Shown here one piece after another: positions 30,281 through 44,400 of a stretch of 64,000 nucleotides of DNA; the first letter of the stretch is position 1, and each line of letters starts with the position of its first letter. The notes below the pieces were generated by a model that had not been told where the DNA came from, made no database searches, and saw only the letters and a program-made list of their open reading frames with translations. The DNA comes from Spirodela intermedia (taxonomy: Eukaryota > Streptophyta > Magnoliopsida > Alismatales > Araceae): the NCBI GenBank assembly GCA_902729315.2, contig LR746272.1, positions 806,001 to 870,000 of the forward strand, in the 5' to 3' direction. The position numbers and the translations under genes were made by a program.

Positions 30281-32273
30281 GCTTCCACTTAACACAAACT
30301 GTTTAGCATCAAGAGATTCAGAAAATCTAATAAACTTGAGACAATTCAATACCTTTGTAAGCCCTTATGCAACTTGATTTTTATTGAACAAAACTTCATT
30401 TCAATTAAAATTTGATCTTGAATAAAATTGTGACAAATTTCAATGTTTTTTGTTTTTTTATAAAATAATAGATTCATATTAAAAATATAGCAGATCTCTC
30501 TAATAAAATTTGCATCTATAATATTTGTTGTGATACCATTGATTTAGTGGTATACTTATCTTCAGATTTTGATAACTTGTAGTTTCTTATTTTTCTAAAA
30601 TCCATGATATTAGAACTAAGACTGAAAATATATTAATTAATACTTTTCCTTTCATCTATAGGCGTCCAATCACTATTAATAAAAATTTAAAAATAATTTA
30701 ATAACATATTTCTATAAAATTACATATTGTTTGTCCTTTAAATATAGTTAAAATTTCATTTTACTACTCTAAGATTATTAACTAAAAGACAATGCATAAA
30801 TCTTGAAATCATATTAACTGAAAATATTATATCTAGTTGAATATGAGATAAATATATTAAATCATCAACTAAACTTTTACAAAAATATTTATATATTTAT
30901 GTAGTTCATTGTTATGACATAATTGATTATTTATGTTCATTGAAATATAGCAAATCTTATAATTTAACGTGTTAAACTTCTTGAGTATATTTGATACATC
31001 ATTCTTTTGTGAAACAAATATACCATAATCATTTTGATAAATTTGAAGTCTAAATATATAACAAAGTAAACCTAAATCATATAAAATTCGGCCATTATAT
31101 AAACTTTAAAGTTAGAAATCAATAAATAAGATGGAATAGATATAATGTCATCAACATAGACAAACTATGATAATATAATTTTTTTAATTTTCACATACAA
31201 AATTACTTTACTTATCACTTGTATACAAATTATTTCTGTTATTCTACTATTAGTGCTTTTTTTAGTCAATAAAGTGACTTCTTCAACTTGTAGACTTTAC
31301 TCTATTTCTCATCATTTATAAAACTCTGTGGTTGCTCAACATATACACCTTTGTCCGAATAACAATTTAAAAATATATATTTAATATCAAACTGAAATGC
31401 ATGTCATTTTATTTGTGTTGTTATATTAAAAATAATTCTAACAATTTCAAATGTTGCAACAAGATAAAATGTTTCAAAATAAATAATAAAATATTATTGT
31501 CCATATACTTTCACAATCATTATTATCTTAAAATTCAACATTTTTTATTGAACTTATAATTCACTTTTTAAACTCATTCTACACCAATAGTTTCATTTTT
31601 TTATATTAAAATCACCAAAATCTCATGTGTCATTCCTTTCAATTGATTTAATTTATTCCTTATTTATTTATTTTCATTCTTTTTTGTCTTGAGTCTCTTT
31701 ATAACTTAATGGTTTTACAACTATAATAGAAAACTAAATGATTCATATATTTCACTTAAAGATCTTATCTTTTTTAAATGACTTAATGAATTTAGACTAA
31801 AATCTTGTGACATTAGAATAACTTGAAAACTTTCTCCATAGTGACCTTGATGGTGGAGAAGGTTTAAGTGATGCACCTTACCCCAATTGAATCATTTTCT
31901 ATATATTTTTAGAACATATTTGTTTAGTTAAATATTTATTTCAAATTCAATAGTTGTTTTCATTAAAATGGCATCTTGATATATTAATATTTTCTTATTT
32001 CAAGATTATATAATGATAAACATTACTCTCACATTACAACTAGTAAATATATACTTTTACTTTTACTATGAATTTTAACATGATCATAAAAAATAATTAA
32101 TAGATATATAATACAAGAAACACTTTCAAATGACCCACATTTGACTTCTGATGGTATTATTCTTCATTCGAGAATTATTAAGGATATAAATTGTTCTTTC
32201 CATAAATTAAATTTAAAACTCATTAGGAATATACTTCTCATTCAGTATATATTTTGTCATCTCTATTATTATT

Positions 32274-32385
32274 TGTTAGAGTAGCCCATTAGGCCCATTT
32301 TAGACTTATTTTCTCCACCTCTCTATTTTTCCTCAATGATCTCCACCTCTCTATATAAGTTCATGTACTCTCCAGCCACCTCCTC
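32274..32385 (+). repeat. Left LTR of the inner Copia element (truncated or interrupted)
   Basis: Matches the first 120 or so bases of the right LTR: tgttaga, agacttatt, tgatctc, ctctctatata, catgtact. The match stops where a GC-rich segment begins. About 60 bases of the right LTR have no partner here. Confidence 0.75.
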
Positions 32386-33025
32386 CCTATTTGGCGTGCC
32401 GCCCTCCTCCTACGGTGCCCTACTTTGGTGGCGCCCGCCTCCCAGCACCATTCTTCTCGTCGATGCCCTCGTCCTTGTCGGCCGCTGGTCTACGCAGCAG
32501 CCCTCCTCCGCTGTCGCCCCTCATCGACGCTGCCTCCGCTTCTGCCCCTTTCCAGGCCGCCGCGCCGCCGCCGGCCTCTCCTTCATGCCGCCGGCCACTC
32601 TTCCAGGCCGTCACGCTGCTGCCATTGCAGCCTCCTTCGGCCGCTGTAGGCCGCCGTGCTGGGTGTGCCCTAGGTAGTGTTTGCCTCCCCATCGGGCGTG
32701 CCCTAGGTGCCGCCCGATCCCCTCGATCGCCGTCGCCACTGCGACGTGCCCTGGATGGTGCTCCCTAGGCGAACGCGTCGCGGAGTGCTTTGCCGCTGCC
32801 GCAGCCTCCGCCGGCGCGGCCCCTCACCGCCACCGCAACCTCCATTGCCGCCGCGGCCTCCGCTGCCACTGTAGATGCCGTCGCCACTGCGGTCTCTGCC
32901 ACTGCCATGGTCTCCCTCCGGGTGCACCCTGAGGTCTCTTTCGTCGGCTGCGGCCCTCGGCCGGTGCTTTCCCCCTGCGCCCCTCTCACCACGTGCCGCC
33001 TCTGGGGCCCCGTGCGGCTCTGAAG
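32386..33025 (+). other. GC-rich island inside the inner Copia element
   Basis: About 640 bases of GCC/GCT/CCG-rich DNA lie between the left LTR and the gag region, in otherwise very AT-rich surroundings. Several frames stay open for 75-125 codons, but the predicted peptides are Pro/Ala/Arg-rich low complexity with no recognised domain. It may be the element's own leader or a captured host fragment. No gene is claimed. Confidence 0.7.
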
Positions 33026-35394
33026 ACATACTCTCCTAGCATCATCTCATCTCCCACTAATCTTAATCTATGAATTCGGTGGGCGACTCCTCGATGTCTC
33101 AAGCACCTTCTCTGCCAATTTTTCAGCCTACTGTGGATCTTATTTCGATCAGGTCACCTACTCCATGGCATTTCATCACGACACAACTCACTTGACTAAC
33201 ATGTCTTAAATGGACATAACTATATATTATGGGCCTTTGAATTGAGTACTTCTTGACGTGATATAACTTTCTCTACCACTTGTCATTTGATCTGTCTAAT
33301 TTCACTTATTCATTTTTTACTTCATAGTCTCAATTTGAATCATCCTTACTCAGATGTTTCTGAGCATTGAGTCGAGTATTGTTGAGCCTCTCATTTGGAT
33401 TCGCCTTATGTAGCAACTTTGGATGACATTAGAGAACATGCACGTTAATCAGGCGAATATTAGTCATATAGTTGAAATCTTCCGAGTCATTTTTTATTGT
33501 CATCTATCAACCTCTAATTATTAACCTCTAGACATTTGAGTATTATCGTCAAGAATTTCTTGCCAAAGTCTATTTGAGTAAACTTCACCTATCAATTACT
33601 TCTTAGATTCGTAGGACGATTTTCTTTAGAGGCCGGATACCAATATCTCTCACATTTTTTTCACTTCATTTTGTGTGAATATATACAATTCTTTTGTTAT
33701 CACTAGTGGTACATCTACTCTTTCGATCATGGCCATTTCCACTCCTCGAGTATCACATGACCCTCCTACTTCGAGACTAGATAATTGTTGTCCGTCACAA
33801 GAAAAGGGTCATAATTCTTTTTCTCCATGTATCCACTATAGCAAGTAGAATTACTCACCTAACAAATGTTGGAAATAATTTAACAAGCCAACTCTACCCA
33901 ACTAGCTCTCTTACCTCTTTTATCAACTTCTCTAATGTAGTTCAGTGTCATGTCTCTGACTTTTCAAGTGACATTGATCTTCATTGAATATGAAACACTA
34001 TTTTACTTTAGGGGTACCATGGCTCATTCTTTGACTAATCTAACCTTGCTTTTGCATCTTTCCACGTCAAGTATATAATCTTTTCTTACATCTTCATCTT
34101 TACCATAGATTATTGACTTAGAGAGCCTCCACCTGCATGATCGGCACACCCATTATTTTATCATCATACTAGTTTATCTTTCATCATCCATTAGTTACCA
34201 TTGTCGATGGTAACATCATTGTTACACAATATTCATCTTTCCTAGTTTCTTTATGTTCTCAAATTTCCTACTAATCTCTTATCTATCAATGGCATTATTC
34301 AAGTCATCATTTGCATTAGAATTTATATTATGAGTAAAGGATTAACTTCAGATGTGAGAATGACTGAGGTGTCTACGAGTTAATTTTCGATAAACTCTTT
34401 TATGGCCTTTGGACTCTTTTTGTAACATCATCATTTGGAACATTCTTAGTTTGAAAAACTTAAAAACATTATCTTGGTTTTCTATTAATAAGTTTGTGTG
34501 AGAGTTATGTCAATTAAACAAACATCATCGTAGTTCATACTTGAGTCGAGACAAGATTTTATTCACAATATTTTTTGACCTTATTTATTATGATATTTAG
34601 GGTCTCTCTCATACTCTATCTGTCTCATGCTATCGTTATTACATTATTTTTGTTGACGATTATACTCAAATAAGTTAAGTTTATTTTTTTTAAAGATTGT
34701 ACCCAAGTTCACATTATAGTTGTTCACTTTATTATTGAGGTCATCACTTAGTACTTTATTACACTCAAGATTTTCACACTAATAATATTTTAGAGTTGAT
34801 GTAAGATTCAATTTGTACATTTTGTACTAATTGTGGTATTCTTCATCAAACTATGTGTCCACACATATCCTAACAAATAATATTACCGAATGAAAATATC
34901 ATCAACTACTTGACATTACTTGCACACTATTTATTGAGATAAATGTTCCTCAGTATCTATGATTTGACACTCTTCTAACAACCATATATCTCTAGAATTA
35001 GCTTTCTTTTAGTCTACTTGATGAGGTCATTCTACTTTATCATCTTTCACTTGATTCTTCTTTCATTTAAGGCTACTTTCTTTCTCTTTCTAAATTATCT
35101 CTTCTTATCCTCAAAAAAGTTTTTCTTTGGTTACTCACAGAAATAAAAAGGTTATTAAGTCTATTTTCCTAATACTTGTTATTATGTGACATCAACTGAC
35201 ATTACTTTTCATGATAAGTTTTCTTTCTTTTCTCTAACATCTACTCTTCCTTGATATGTTACATCTTCACCACATAGTTTTCCTCCTATGGTAATCATTA
35301 CAGATCACTCTCTTACTCTTCTTACTCATTTGATTTCTCTCTCATTAGTTTCTCTTTCAACACTTTTGGCTTCATCATTGGTAAGTCTTCATTA

Positions 35395-37085
35395 TCATGA
35401 GTTAATAATTAGTAAATAATATAATTTTAATATTAACTCATGATAAATAAACTTATATTTATGTTAAATAATAAAAAATTGTTCTTAGTTAATTAACATT
35501 ATTTTTTGACTAATTATGTGATTATTAAATAATTTCTTTAATTTTTATAGTCTTATTTTTAAGATAAAAGAATAATAAAATTAAAATATAGTAAAAAGGG
35601 GAGACCCACCAATAAACTAGGCCCACAAGTAGGTCGGAAGTATAGTCGGGGGGAGTGACGAGTAAAGGATCGAGTGACTAGGACTGATGGGGGCACGTGT
35701 ATGCCACTCCTCTTCTACGTCACTAGTGGCCAGTCGGTTGTGGAGCAAAGAGTGGTCTTACATGTGAGAGAAATGGACTAATTATTTGCAAATGTGATAT
35801 TACTATATATTCACCCAAAATTTCAATACACAAGTAATGTGAGGTTAAACCCGTGTTACACCTTTCTCTAAAAGACTTCAAAAATTTTAATACTTAAACT
35901 ACCTCTTAATTATAACAGAGATCTATCATTATGACCTCACTTGATAACGACATTAGAGTACTTATTTCAATCTCTCTCATGTAGGCAGGCAATTGGTGTA
36001 GATTTAAATCCTCCTATAGCAAAAAATTATATTTTTATCTAATTATCGTGACTTTTCTATAGATCACTAGTGAAGGATTAAGCTGTCATAATCGTTAGAT
36101 TATCGGCAAAAAACTCATCAATGTAATTCACAAAGTATTGCTATTAAAATTATTGAACGATTTGTGATAAAAAAATTGTGAATCCATCAAGTAAATCATC
36201 TTTGATTGATCGACGAATAAGTTGTCATCGGGAAGAGGATGATATGTCGAGAGATGAGTGCCACCTCTTGAGAGCATACTGGATGCAGTGAAGAGCCTTC
36301 TCTTACTGCACGAACTTAAAGGTAAAGCTTCTTGACACGCACCCCACCTCCATCTAATTCTTCTCCTTCGGGTGGCAATCGTTGGAGAGCCACAAAGTCG
36401 TCTTTTTGTCGCTTCACTAGGTGACAACTGCCGAAGACGATTTGACGATCCATTTCATTGATTTTTAGATATTGAAAAGAGATCTAGAGATTGCCCATGT
36501 CATCTTTATCCAAGGAGAGCCTTTGAGGCTATAGACACTACATGATGATCCTCTCAAATGTTTAGGATTTTGGTGTATTATTGATGTATTGCTACCACAA
36601 TGTCAGAACTCTATTTTCTTATTTTTAACTTAATTTCTACTTCATTTAGTGATTATTTCTGTGATATAAATTTACTAAACTATATTTCATTCAATTACGA
36701 TTTTTCTAATTTTTACAAATTTTAATTTGATCAATTAAATCATCTATAATCACTTACGTAAGAATCGTAAGATAGAACTCTATTTTTGCTCGATTCGCAT
36801 TCGTTGGGCGTTGACGTCATCTTGATGTCCTCATCTTTATTTCTCTTTTTTATAAATTTTAAATATATTTTATTTTTGATTTATTAATATAATTTATAAA
36901 AAAAATATTCTTTGAAAAATATTCTAAAAAATTATTCAATATTATATTACATCACTATGATCGACTTGGAAAATTACCACTATTTTTGGAAGTTTTATTG
37001 AATTATAATTGATATATTTGTTCATAAATATTTCTAAATATCTAAAAATTAGTATTTTCTAATTTTAAAAAATTTTCAATTTGCG
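35395..37085. mobile_element. Probable insertion between integrase and reverse transcriptase of the inner element
   Basis: In Copia elements the integrase core and reverse transcriptase are usually about 1.2-1.5 kb apart; here the gap is about 2.7 kb. Copia-like coding remnants can be followed to about 35390 (…DITFHDKFSFF) and resume near 37086. The inserted DNA has a different composition, with a less AT-rich block at 35590-35770. It could be a solo LTR or other transposon; I could not define its ends or target duplication. Confidence 0.45.
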
Positions 37086-38893
37086 TGATTTATTGTATAA
37101 CAGCTAAGTCACGTCAATCACCATCCGACTTCTCTACTTCACAAATAAATTTGTCTTCACCTTTTATTGATGAGCCTCCTCTAGTCGTCTTTTCTGACAC
37201 TTAGCTGACTTTCATCTTTTCATAACTCTCCATAAAGGTATATGTGCATGCACCAAACATCGCTTTTTTCACTTTATTTCCTACAACTACTTTTCTCCTT
37301 CCTTTCGTACCTTTACTTTTTTCGTGGCCTTCGAGTCGATTTTATGGTTGTATATTGAGGTTGTACAAGTATTTGAATTGAAAATAGTTATGGACTTGAA
37401 GATAGATGTCTTAGTGTCTCGAGGAACTTGGACACTTGTATCTCGTCCACGCGATGCCAATATCGTTATGTGTAATGGAGCTTTAAGACTCAAGTATAAT
37501 TAAAATGAATTTATTTTACGTCATAAAGCTCGCTTGGTTACTCATGGATTCACATAGGCATATCGCATTGACTACATTAAGATGTTATCTCTAGTGATTT
37601 GGGTTAATTCTATTCAAATGATATTTTCTCTAGTAGTAAATCAAACATGATCTTTACATCAATTGAATATTTCTAATATCTTTTCTTAATGGTGATCTTG
37701 AAGAACGAGTGTTTATAAACCAACCTTTTTGATATGTTACTTAAGAAGAGTCATTGAAGGTGTGTCTTTTGTAGTGCATCATTTATAGACTTAAGTAAAG
37801 TCTATGTGAAGCAAAGTCTATGTGTCTTGTTCACCAAGTTCAGTAGTCCTTTGAGATAATTTGATTTATCATCATATATTGCAGATTTTATAATAACAAA
37901 GACTACTAAATTCGACATTATCATCTTAGTTATTTATGTGGATGACATTCTTGTGACTGAAAGTGATGAAGTAATTATTTAAATTATAAAATCATATTTA
38001 CAACAGTACTTCAGTATACTAGATTTGAAAATTTTCAAATACTTCTTTGAGATTGAGTTCGCCTATCAAGATGAGAATCTCAATCTCTTTCAACGAAAGT
38101 ATGCTCTTGATATGCTTCAAGAGACTAGACTACTTGGATGTAAGTTAGAGTCGTCACCTATAGAGGCACGCCCATACTTTTGAGATACGTCATCTTTACT
38201 CTTCGAGGATGCTAATCAGTATAGACAATTATTGAAGAAGTTAATCTATATCATAATTATTCATCCTGACATCGTATACACGATTAGTGTCAACCAATTC
38301 ATGCAGAAACCTCGACAAATTTACTAGGAGAAAATTTTACAAGTTCTAACATACATCAAAAGAGCTACAAAGAGAGGGCTTATCTATTGAAGATATGGAT
38401 ATCTTCATTGAAGCCTACTTAGATGTAAGATATACTTGTGACATAGGAGATCACAAGTCTACAACTAATTATTGCACATATGTGGGTGACAATCTTGTAA
38501 TGTGGCATTCTAAGAAGTAGAAGGTGGTACCTTGTTCCAATGTTGAGTTTGAGTATTGTGCCATAATTGAGACAGTTCAAGAAATAGTGCGGCTCAACTC
38601 ACTCTTCGAAGGCCTTGGTATCTCATCTCTTATGTCAATGTCTATACATTATAATAATCAAATTATCATTTTTATTGTTAAAAATTCTACATTTCATGAA
38701 CGAATAGAACACATCTAGATTGATTGTCATTACATTCGAGATAAGATATTATCATGTGTTATCTCTACTTTACACATTGTCTCATCTCATTAGCTCGCAT
38801 ACACCTTCACCAAGAGTTTTATGAGAATCTTTTACGATATAGTGTGTATTAAGTTAGGCATGTTTGACTTGTATGTTTTAACTTAAGAGAGAG

Positions 38894-39077
38894 TGTTAGA
38901 ATAACTCACTAGACCCACTAGACCTATTTTAGACTTATTCTTTTCACATCTCTATTCTTCCTCCATGATCTCTACTTTTACCTCTCTCTCTTTTTTTTTC
39001 CCTCTCTTCTATATAATCTCATGTACTTTTCGTCTTCAATACATATATTTTAAGATTTTTTCTTTTAATTGTCAACA
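38894..39077 (+). repeat. Right LTR of the inner Copia element
   Basis: 184 bases starting TGTTAG and ending CAACA, directly after a purine-rich tract. Includes tctatataatctcatgtac, a TATA-like promoter core also present in the left copy. Confidence 0.85.
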
Positions 39078-41164
39078 CTATTGTATTTTTTCTTTTAAGT
39101 ATATTATTTTATTTTTGAGTTTTTCTAACCATAGTTGACTTTAAATAATATGTCACTTGCAAAAAGAATCAAGCTCATTAGTTAAAAAATATTGCCCTCT
39201 ATTTTTTTGCAAAGTTTATATTTCATATCCATGATATTCGTAAGAGAATTTTAAATTCTATAAAATTTTCAAATACTTTAGATTTTTGAAAAAATAAAAT
39301 ACCAAACTCATGTGAGTAAAGTTCTCAACAGTCAATATGTTTTTTTGACTATTATTCTATGATAAAATCTATATCGAGCCATAAATATCAACATATAATA
39401 ATTCAAGAGGCCACCTTACTCTCTAAAATTGCTATATAGGAAATGAAAAACTGTATTATTTGGCATAAGCACATTATTTACAAAAATTATTTGCAACTAT
39501 AATAAGAGGCAAATTAGTTGTTATCTTTTTTTGATTTAATAATTTCTGTTTATAGAAATGTAAATGACCATGATACAAATGCCAAAATTAAAAGGCAGCA
39601 TTCTATTTAGTAATCATCCTAAATATAACAAAATTTGAAATATTAATGGATAAATATTATTTTGCCTACCTCAAAATAGAAATCAAACAATTTTTTCTTA
39701 CTCATAATAACACATGCATCATCTTGAAAAAGAAAAATACAAACTTGTTATATTAGTTGACCTAAACTAAGTAGATTATATGCTAATTTTGAAATAAGAT
39801 ACACATGATATATTAATTTATCTTCACCCAATTTTTTTTATAGCTATAGTTCTAACACCTTCAATTTTAAACATTTATAGTTAAAACTTGATATCTACAA
39901 ATCTATTAAGACTTTGAAATAAATCTTTCTCAGTTTCATATGATTGTTGTAAGTACTATCTAAAAATTATACATCTGATTTATTTGTAATTAGAGTCATA
40001 TAAGTAATAAATATATTTATTTCATCATTTGCTCCTTCAATATTGATATCTCGTTTTTATTATGTTAACAATTAATTTTTAGATAGCTGTACTTTTTATA
40101 AAAGTTGTATTACATTATCTTAGAATTATCTTATATAATATATTATTAATGTTTCAACTTGTACCAACAATATGATTAAATGTCCATATTTCTTACAAAA
40201 TTAACATTATATTATTTTATAATTTAAATTTAAAGTTTCATTATCACTACAATCATGTCTCTAATGCACAAATTTTGATAAATGATAATCTTTTTCTTGA
40301 GTACTAATATGACAAGCTTTTGTGCCTCAATTGAAATTATCATGTCACTAATTGGAAGTCAATTCACCATTTTTCTCTTTTTGTCTAAAATTTCAACTTT
40401 ATTCTTGAATGCATATTCATGATTTTTTTTTGTAGATCTACTCATTCTTTCTTTGTGTTAATAAAGAGCCTATTAATTCATTTTAAATGTAAATCAATAA
40501 GTCCTTGCACTCTCCAATAGTTTTAAGAATGTGATCAAATTTAGATGAACGATTTCTCAATACTTTTTCAAAAATTTTCTTTTTTGGAATACCTTCCATA
40601 TATATTCTCATTTGATTAGGAATAAATGAAACGCAAAAATATGAAATCTTAGATAGATTCATCAGATTTCTTAAATGAGTTTCAAATTCTCTATTATGAG
40701 TTTGAAAAGTTTCATTATTCTAAACTTCTTACTTCCAGAAAATTTAACTTTCAATCTTTTCTATACTTAGGAAGATTTTGTGGCATTAACAATTCATGAA
40801 AACAAATTGTGAAGCAACTTGTGATACTAATAAGAATTTTCTGTCTTTCTTACAAAATTTCTTAACATCTTGTTATAAAGTTGTTATCAACTAACTCCCA
40901 TAAATCTTATGATACATAAAACATCTTCATCTTAATACTCTAAATTTTATATATCTTTCCATTAAAAAAAGACAAAGAAGTGAAATGTTGAGAGGAATAC
41001 CATTTGATTTGGTTACTTTTTATGGAGTTACCTCCTTCAAAAATCTTTTTAAAAAGGTATATTCATGCCCTTACTATGATCATCATAGTAGCACACATTG
41101 AATATAATGTTTGCCTAGATTCACCTCAAAGACCTCAAATGAACATATGACTCAAATACCACTT

Positions 41165-41477
41165 TGTTGGAAAAATATGCTACAAAAAGAAAGAAAAATT
41201 ACCTAGATTTAAATAAAAAGAGGGGTGGAATAGAGGAGGGAGAGAGAAGCTTGAAGAATGGAGAAAAGTGTTAAAACTCCAATGTCATAACTAATTTTTA
41301 CAAGGGAGGAGAGAGAGAGAGGGTTTTTATTTAGAGGGAGAGAAAATAAGGGCTAGAATGGGCCAACTCAATTCAAACCAACAACATTTAAAGTTATTCA
41401 TTAAATGTTCAATTTGGCTCCAATTTTTGAAGTTATTTTTTTCTTTTTCTTTGACCATTTTATATTAATTATCAACA
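41165..41477 (-). repeat. Right LTR (5' LTR) of the outer Copia element
   Basis: Begins TGTTGG next to the decayed primer-binding site and ends ATCAACA, giving the usual TG…CA ends. Partner of the left copy near 30026-30280. Confidence 0.65.
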
Positions 41478-44400
41478 CATACAATGACATGTTTATCCAA
41501 GATAAATAGAGTTATGAACAAAGTTGAAATAGTAACTATTTTGATCATGAAGATGTGAAACCTGCTCTTAGCATACCTTGGGTTGAATCCTCAAGCCCTA
41601 GTGCATCATCATTGCATTCCTTTTACCAAAGGATTTTATCTTGCATGCTGTTGTTATCTATAAACCTTACATTAGTTTTTCTTTTTATGGTTCAACTCTC
41701 AATCCTTGAGAGTTTTCGCAAAAACCCTAGACTCAAACAATTGTGTTGATACATGTTCAATCATTTTATTAATATTTTTGCATTGTCTTGCTTAAGAATT
41801 GATGACTCATTTTTAAGGGTAAAAATCACTAAACATCTCATACACCCTTATATTATAGCATGCAAAAAGTAATATATAATAAACTACACATAAATCTAAT
41901 AAGAACTTACTTTTAAGTTAGGTCAATTTAAATATCTATAAATACATAAAATAAATTATAATTCATATTTTTTGAAATGTGTCCCTTAGTTCCACATATT
42001 AAATAGAAAATTATGCAATGTAGATGAAGGTATGGTTGTATTACAATTTCAAAATATTAATATGTTTTTGTGACTTTTATCATGATATTAGAGTATGTGG
42101 TTATGTTTCATGACTATATTGTTTATAGAAGACTAACCTCAATTATAATTTTAATGTAAGACAACATAATTGTTTTAATGAGTTGAAGGTAGATGCCTAA
42201 TTTATCTCTTGTTGATTTAAATATTTTGAATTATCAACTTTATTATCAAGGTGTTGAAGTCCTATAATGTCCATTTCTTTATACTATTAGCATAGTAGAC
42301 TAATCATAATGTCATCTTCCACTTATCCATCTGATATTAGTTGCATGACTTTTATTATCTTTTTCAGTCTTTTGTTTCTCCAACATCAGTGACTCCATTT
42401 TTAGTTACCTTAAAATTTACTGCTACCTCATCATTCAACATAAGATATATTTTACTTTGAGAGGCAATTATTTACTTGTCTCCTTTATTAATAGACACCT
42501 AGGTGTTAATCAATGTGATTGGTCTTATCATCATGTCCTTTATCTACAACATAAGATATATTTTACTTGAATCAATAATGTTCTTCACACTTACATAAAA
42601 TATAGGGATCTAATTTTTTAATTTTATGACATTATTATATTTTTTCTCATATTAATGATAATCTTATTTTAAATAACATGTCTAAATTTCATATAAAATA
42701 TATAATAAATAGTTAATATTTTTTCTGATGTTTTGTGTAAAAGAGTCATCTCACTTGTGGGAAATAATTGAAGTTATATGCATTAAATGACAAATTAAGA
42801 GGAATAAAGTGTTTCTTTAGTGGCATGAACTAGTTGTTTTGACATTTGTCACTATCAATGGAAATAGTAAAAACAATTATATAATTTCCTATGTCCATAG
42901 AAGAAAAACTTTACCAACATAAATATTATTTTGTACCAATGGCAAGTGAGTGTACATGAAAGTCCAAAGCTTTTAACTTTTGTGGGTTACTTATAAATAA
43001 CCCTTCTACATCACAATGTAAAAGACTATTTTTAACATTATTTTGATTATTAATATTTGACATTAAAGTAGCTTCCCTCCAAGGACAGATTCTGATAATA
43101 TGTGCTCTCAACTAGATATTTAGTGCCAAGTCAAGAGATAGATTTCGTATGAGAGAAAAAAACTTCTCCCTTTTCTATTTGATACAAATGCTTTTATTAA
43201 AATTGATTAAAATGTCATATAAGCAAAACACTATTTCTTATTTCCTTCAACATCTTGTTCTGCATGAGGTATGTTTTAAGACATTATATAAAGTGTGAAA
43301 GATTGAAATTTATGGGTATAAAATAACAATGTCCAAACTTGTAAGAAGATAAATGTAGTAAATGCAGATAAATGCGGTGAAGTACATTAAATTGAGTCTA
43401 ATTTTCTCTTAATCAAATATGTTAGAAAGTTTTAATTCAAAGAAATGAACACTTCCTAAAGTGAAATAGATATTGTCATTCAAAAAACCTGAAATAGATA
43501 TATTCAGAAATAAAATTTAGAAAGATTCAACATGTGGTCAACATTTATTCATGATCTATTCTACACCTTAGGTTTTACTAAATTTTTAAAGTTTATACCC
43601 CATATTCTTGCATAATGTCTCACATAACTATAAGTATTATGATACCATTCTACCCTTTTAAAGGTTAATTAGCTGTTCATTAACCTAGAGTAGCTAGTGT
43701 TGGTCTGATAGAGGTCATAGATCAGCAAAAAGGTGGTGAATTCATACTAACAATTGGAGTGGTTTTGGCCACTCAACCTACAACACTCTCTAAGTATTAT
43801 GCGTTCAAGTTTCACTAACCTGTCCTAGCCTAGTACCTATGCTGAATACAAAAGCTTCATCTAGCCTCACACTAAAATTTATGACTTTCGCAAATTCAAG
43901 TGTTTCTTTAAATAATTATTCTAAATTCACAAAAATATTAGGTCAACCAAATCAGCACATAGATAATATTTTTCTGGATACATGGTTCTAAGTTAGCTTG
44001 TAGACTTGTAGTTAATATATATATATATATAATAAAAAATGTAAATTTCATGTCTAACTTGTAGTGGCATGATTTTTTTGGCTTAGAGATAGAAAAAACA
44101 TCTTTGGGGATGAACCACTTGAAACCATCTTGTGAGATGTTGGGGGGTTTGATTTTTATAAAGGAATGGTTTTCTATCAATTTTATATTTTTTGACTCTC
44201 CAAGATGATTTCAATGATGGCCAATCTCAATGGGTAGTTTCAAGGATATTGTAGTAGCTTGTCTTATGCCTATTTTATTGTATAGGACAATGGCTCTAAT
44301 TGAGTTCTTTGTGAAAGTCTATTGACAACTTGGTACAAAGAAATAAAACATAAAAACATGAAGAAAAATTATCTCTAAAATTCTAAGAAAATTTATAAAG

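Larger units (their letters stand above)
32274..39077 (+). mobile_element. Decayed Copia LTR retrotransposon, plus strand (inner, nested element)
   Basis: Both ends start with TGTTAGA; the right LTR ends GTCAACA. Flanking bases are ttatt (32269-32273) and ctatt (39078-39082), a near-perfect 5-base target duplication. A purine-rich tract (taagagagag) sits just before the right LTR at 38884-38893. Domain remnants in Copia order: a gag zinc-knuckle-like stretch near 33825-33875 (NKCWK), a protease remnant near 34107-34140 (IID…AST.M), an integrase remnant at 34571-34690 (FDLIYYDI, then FVDDYTQ), reverse transcriptase with TWTLVSRP near 37423 and YVDDILVT at 37935-37964, and RNase H near 38400-38570 (DHKSTTNYC, then LVMWHSKK). 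Stops and frameshifts occur throughout. The order gag-PR-INT-RT-RH assigns it to Copia. Confidence 0.88.
30026..41477 (-). mobile_element. Decayed Copia LTR retrotransposon, minus strand (outer element)
   Basis: Two diverged copies of one sequence, about 30026-30280 and 41165-41477, share a landmark around tttttacaa-ggaggagagaga and later tcaattcaa/ttaattcaa. The right copy starts TGTTGG and ends CAACA. Immediately left of it (about 41150-41164), the reverse complement reads AGTGGTATTTGAGT, a decayed initiator-Met primer-binding site, so the element reads leftwards. The reverse transcriptase signature YVDD is on the minus strand at 31147-31158 (FVYVDDI), confirming strand and Copia-like type. 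Every frame is full of stops, so it is dead. A second Copia element (32274-39077) splits it; without that, the outer element is about 4.6 kb. The left boundary is approximate. Confidence 0.75.

Noticed and set aside
32391-32768. Pro/Ala-rich open frames in the GC island as a gene
   Set aside because: Several frames are open at once, which is what GC-rich DNA gives by chance. The peptides are low complexity. Kept only as a compositional feature.
42430-42930. Possible third Copia gag fragment
   Set aside because: Only a weak LRGNYL-like phrase; no LTR pair, primer-binding site or polymerase signature found.
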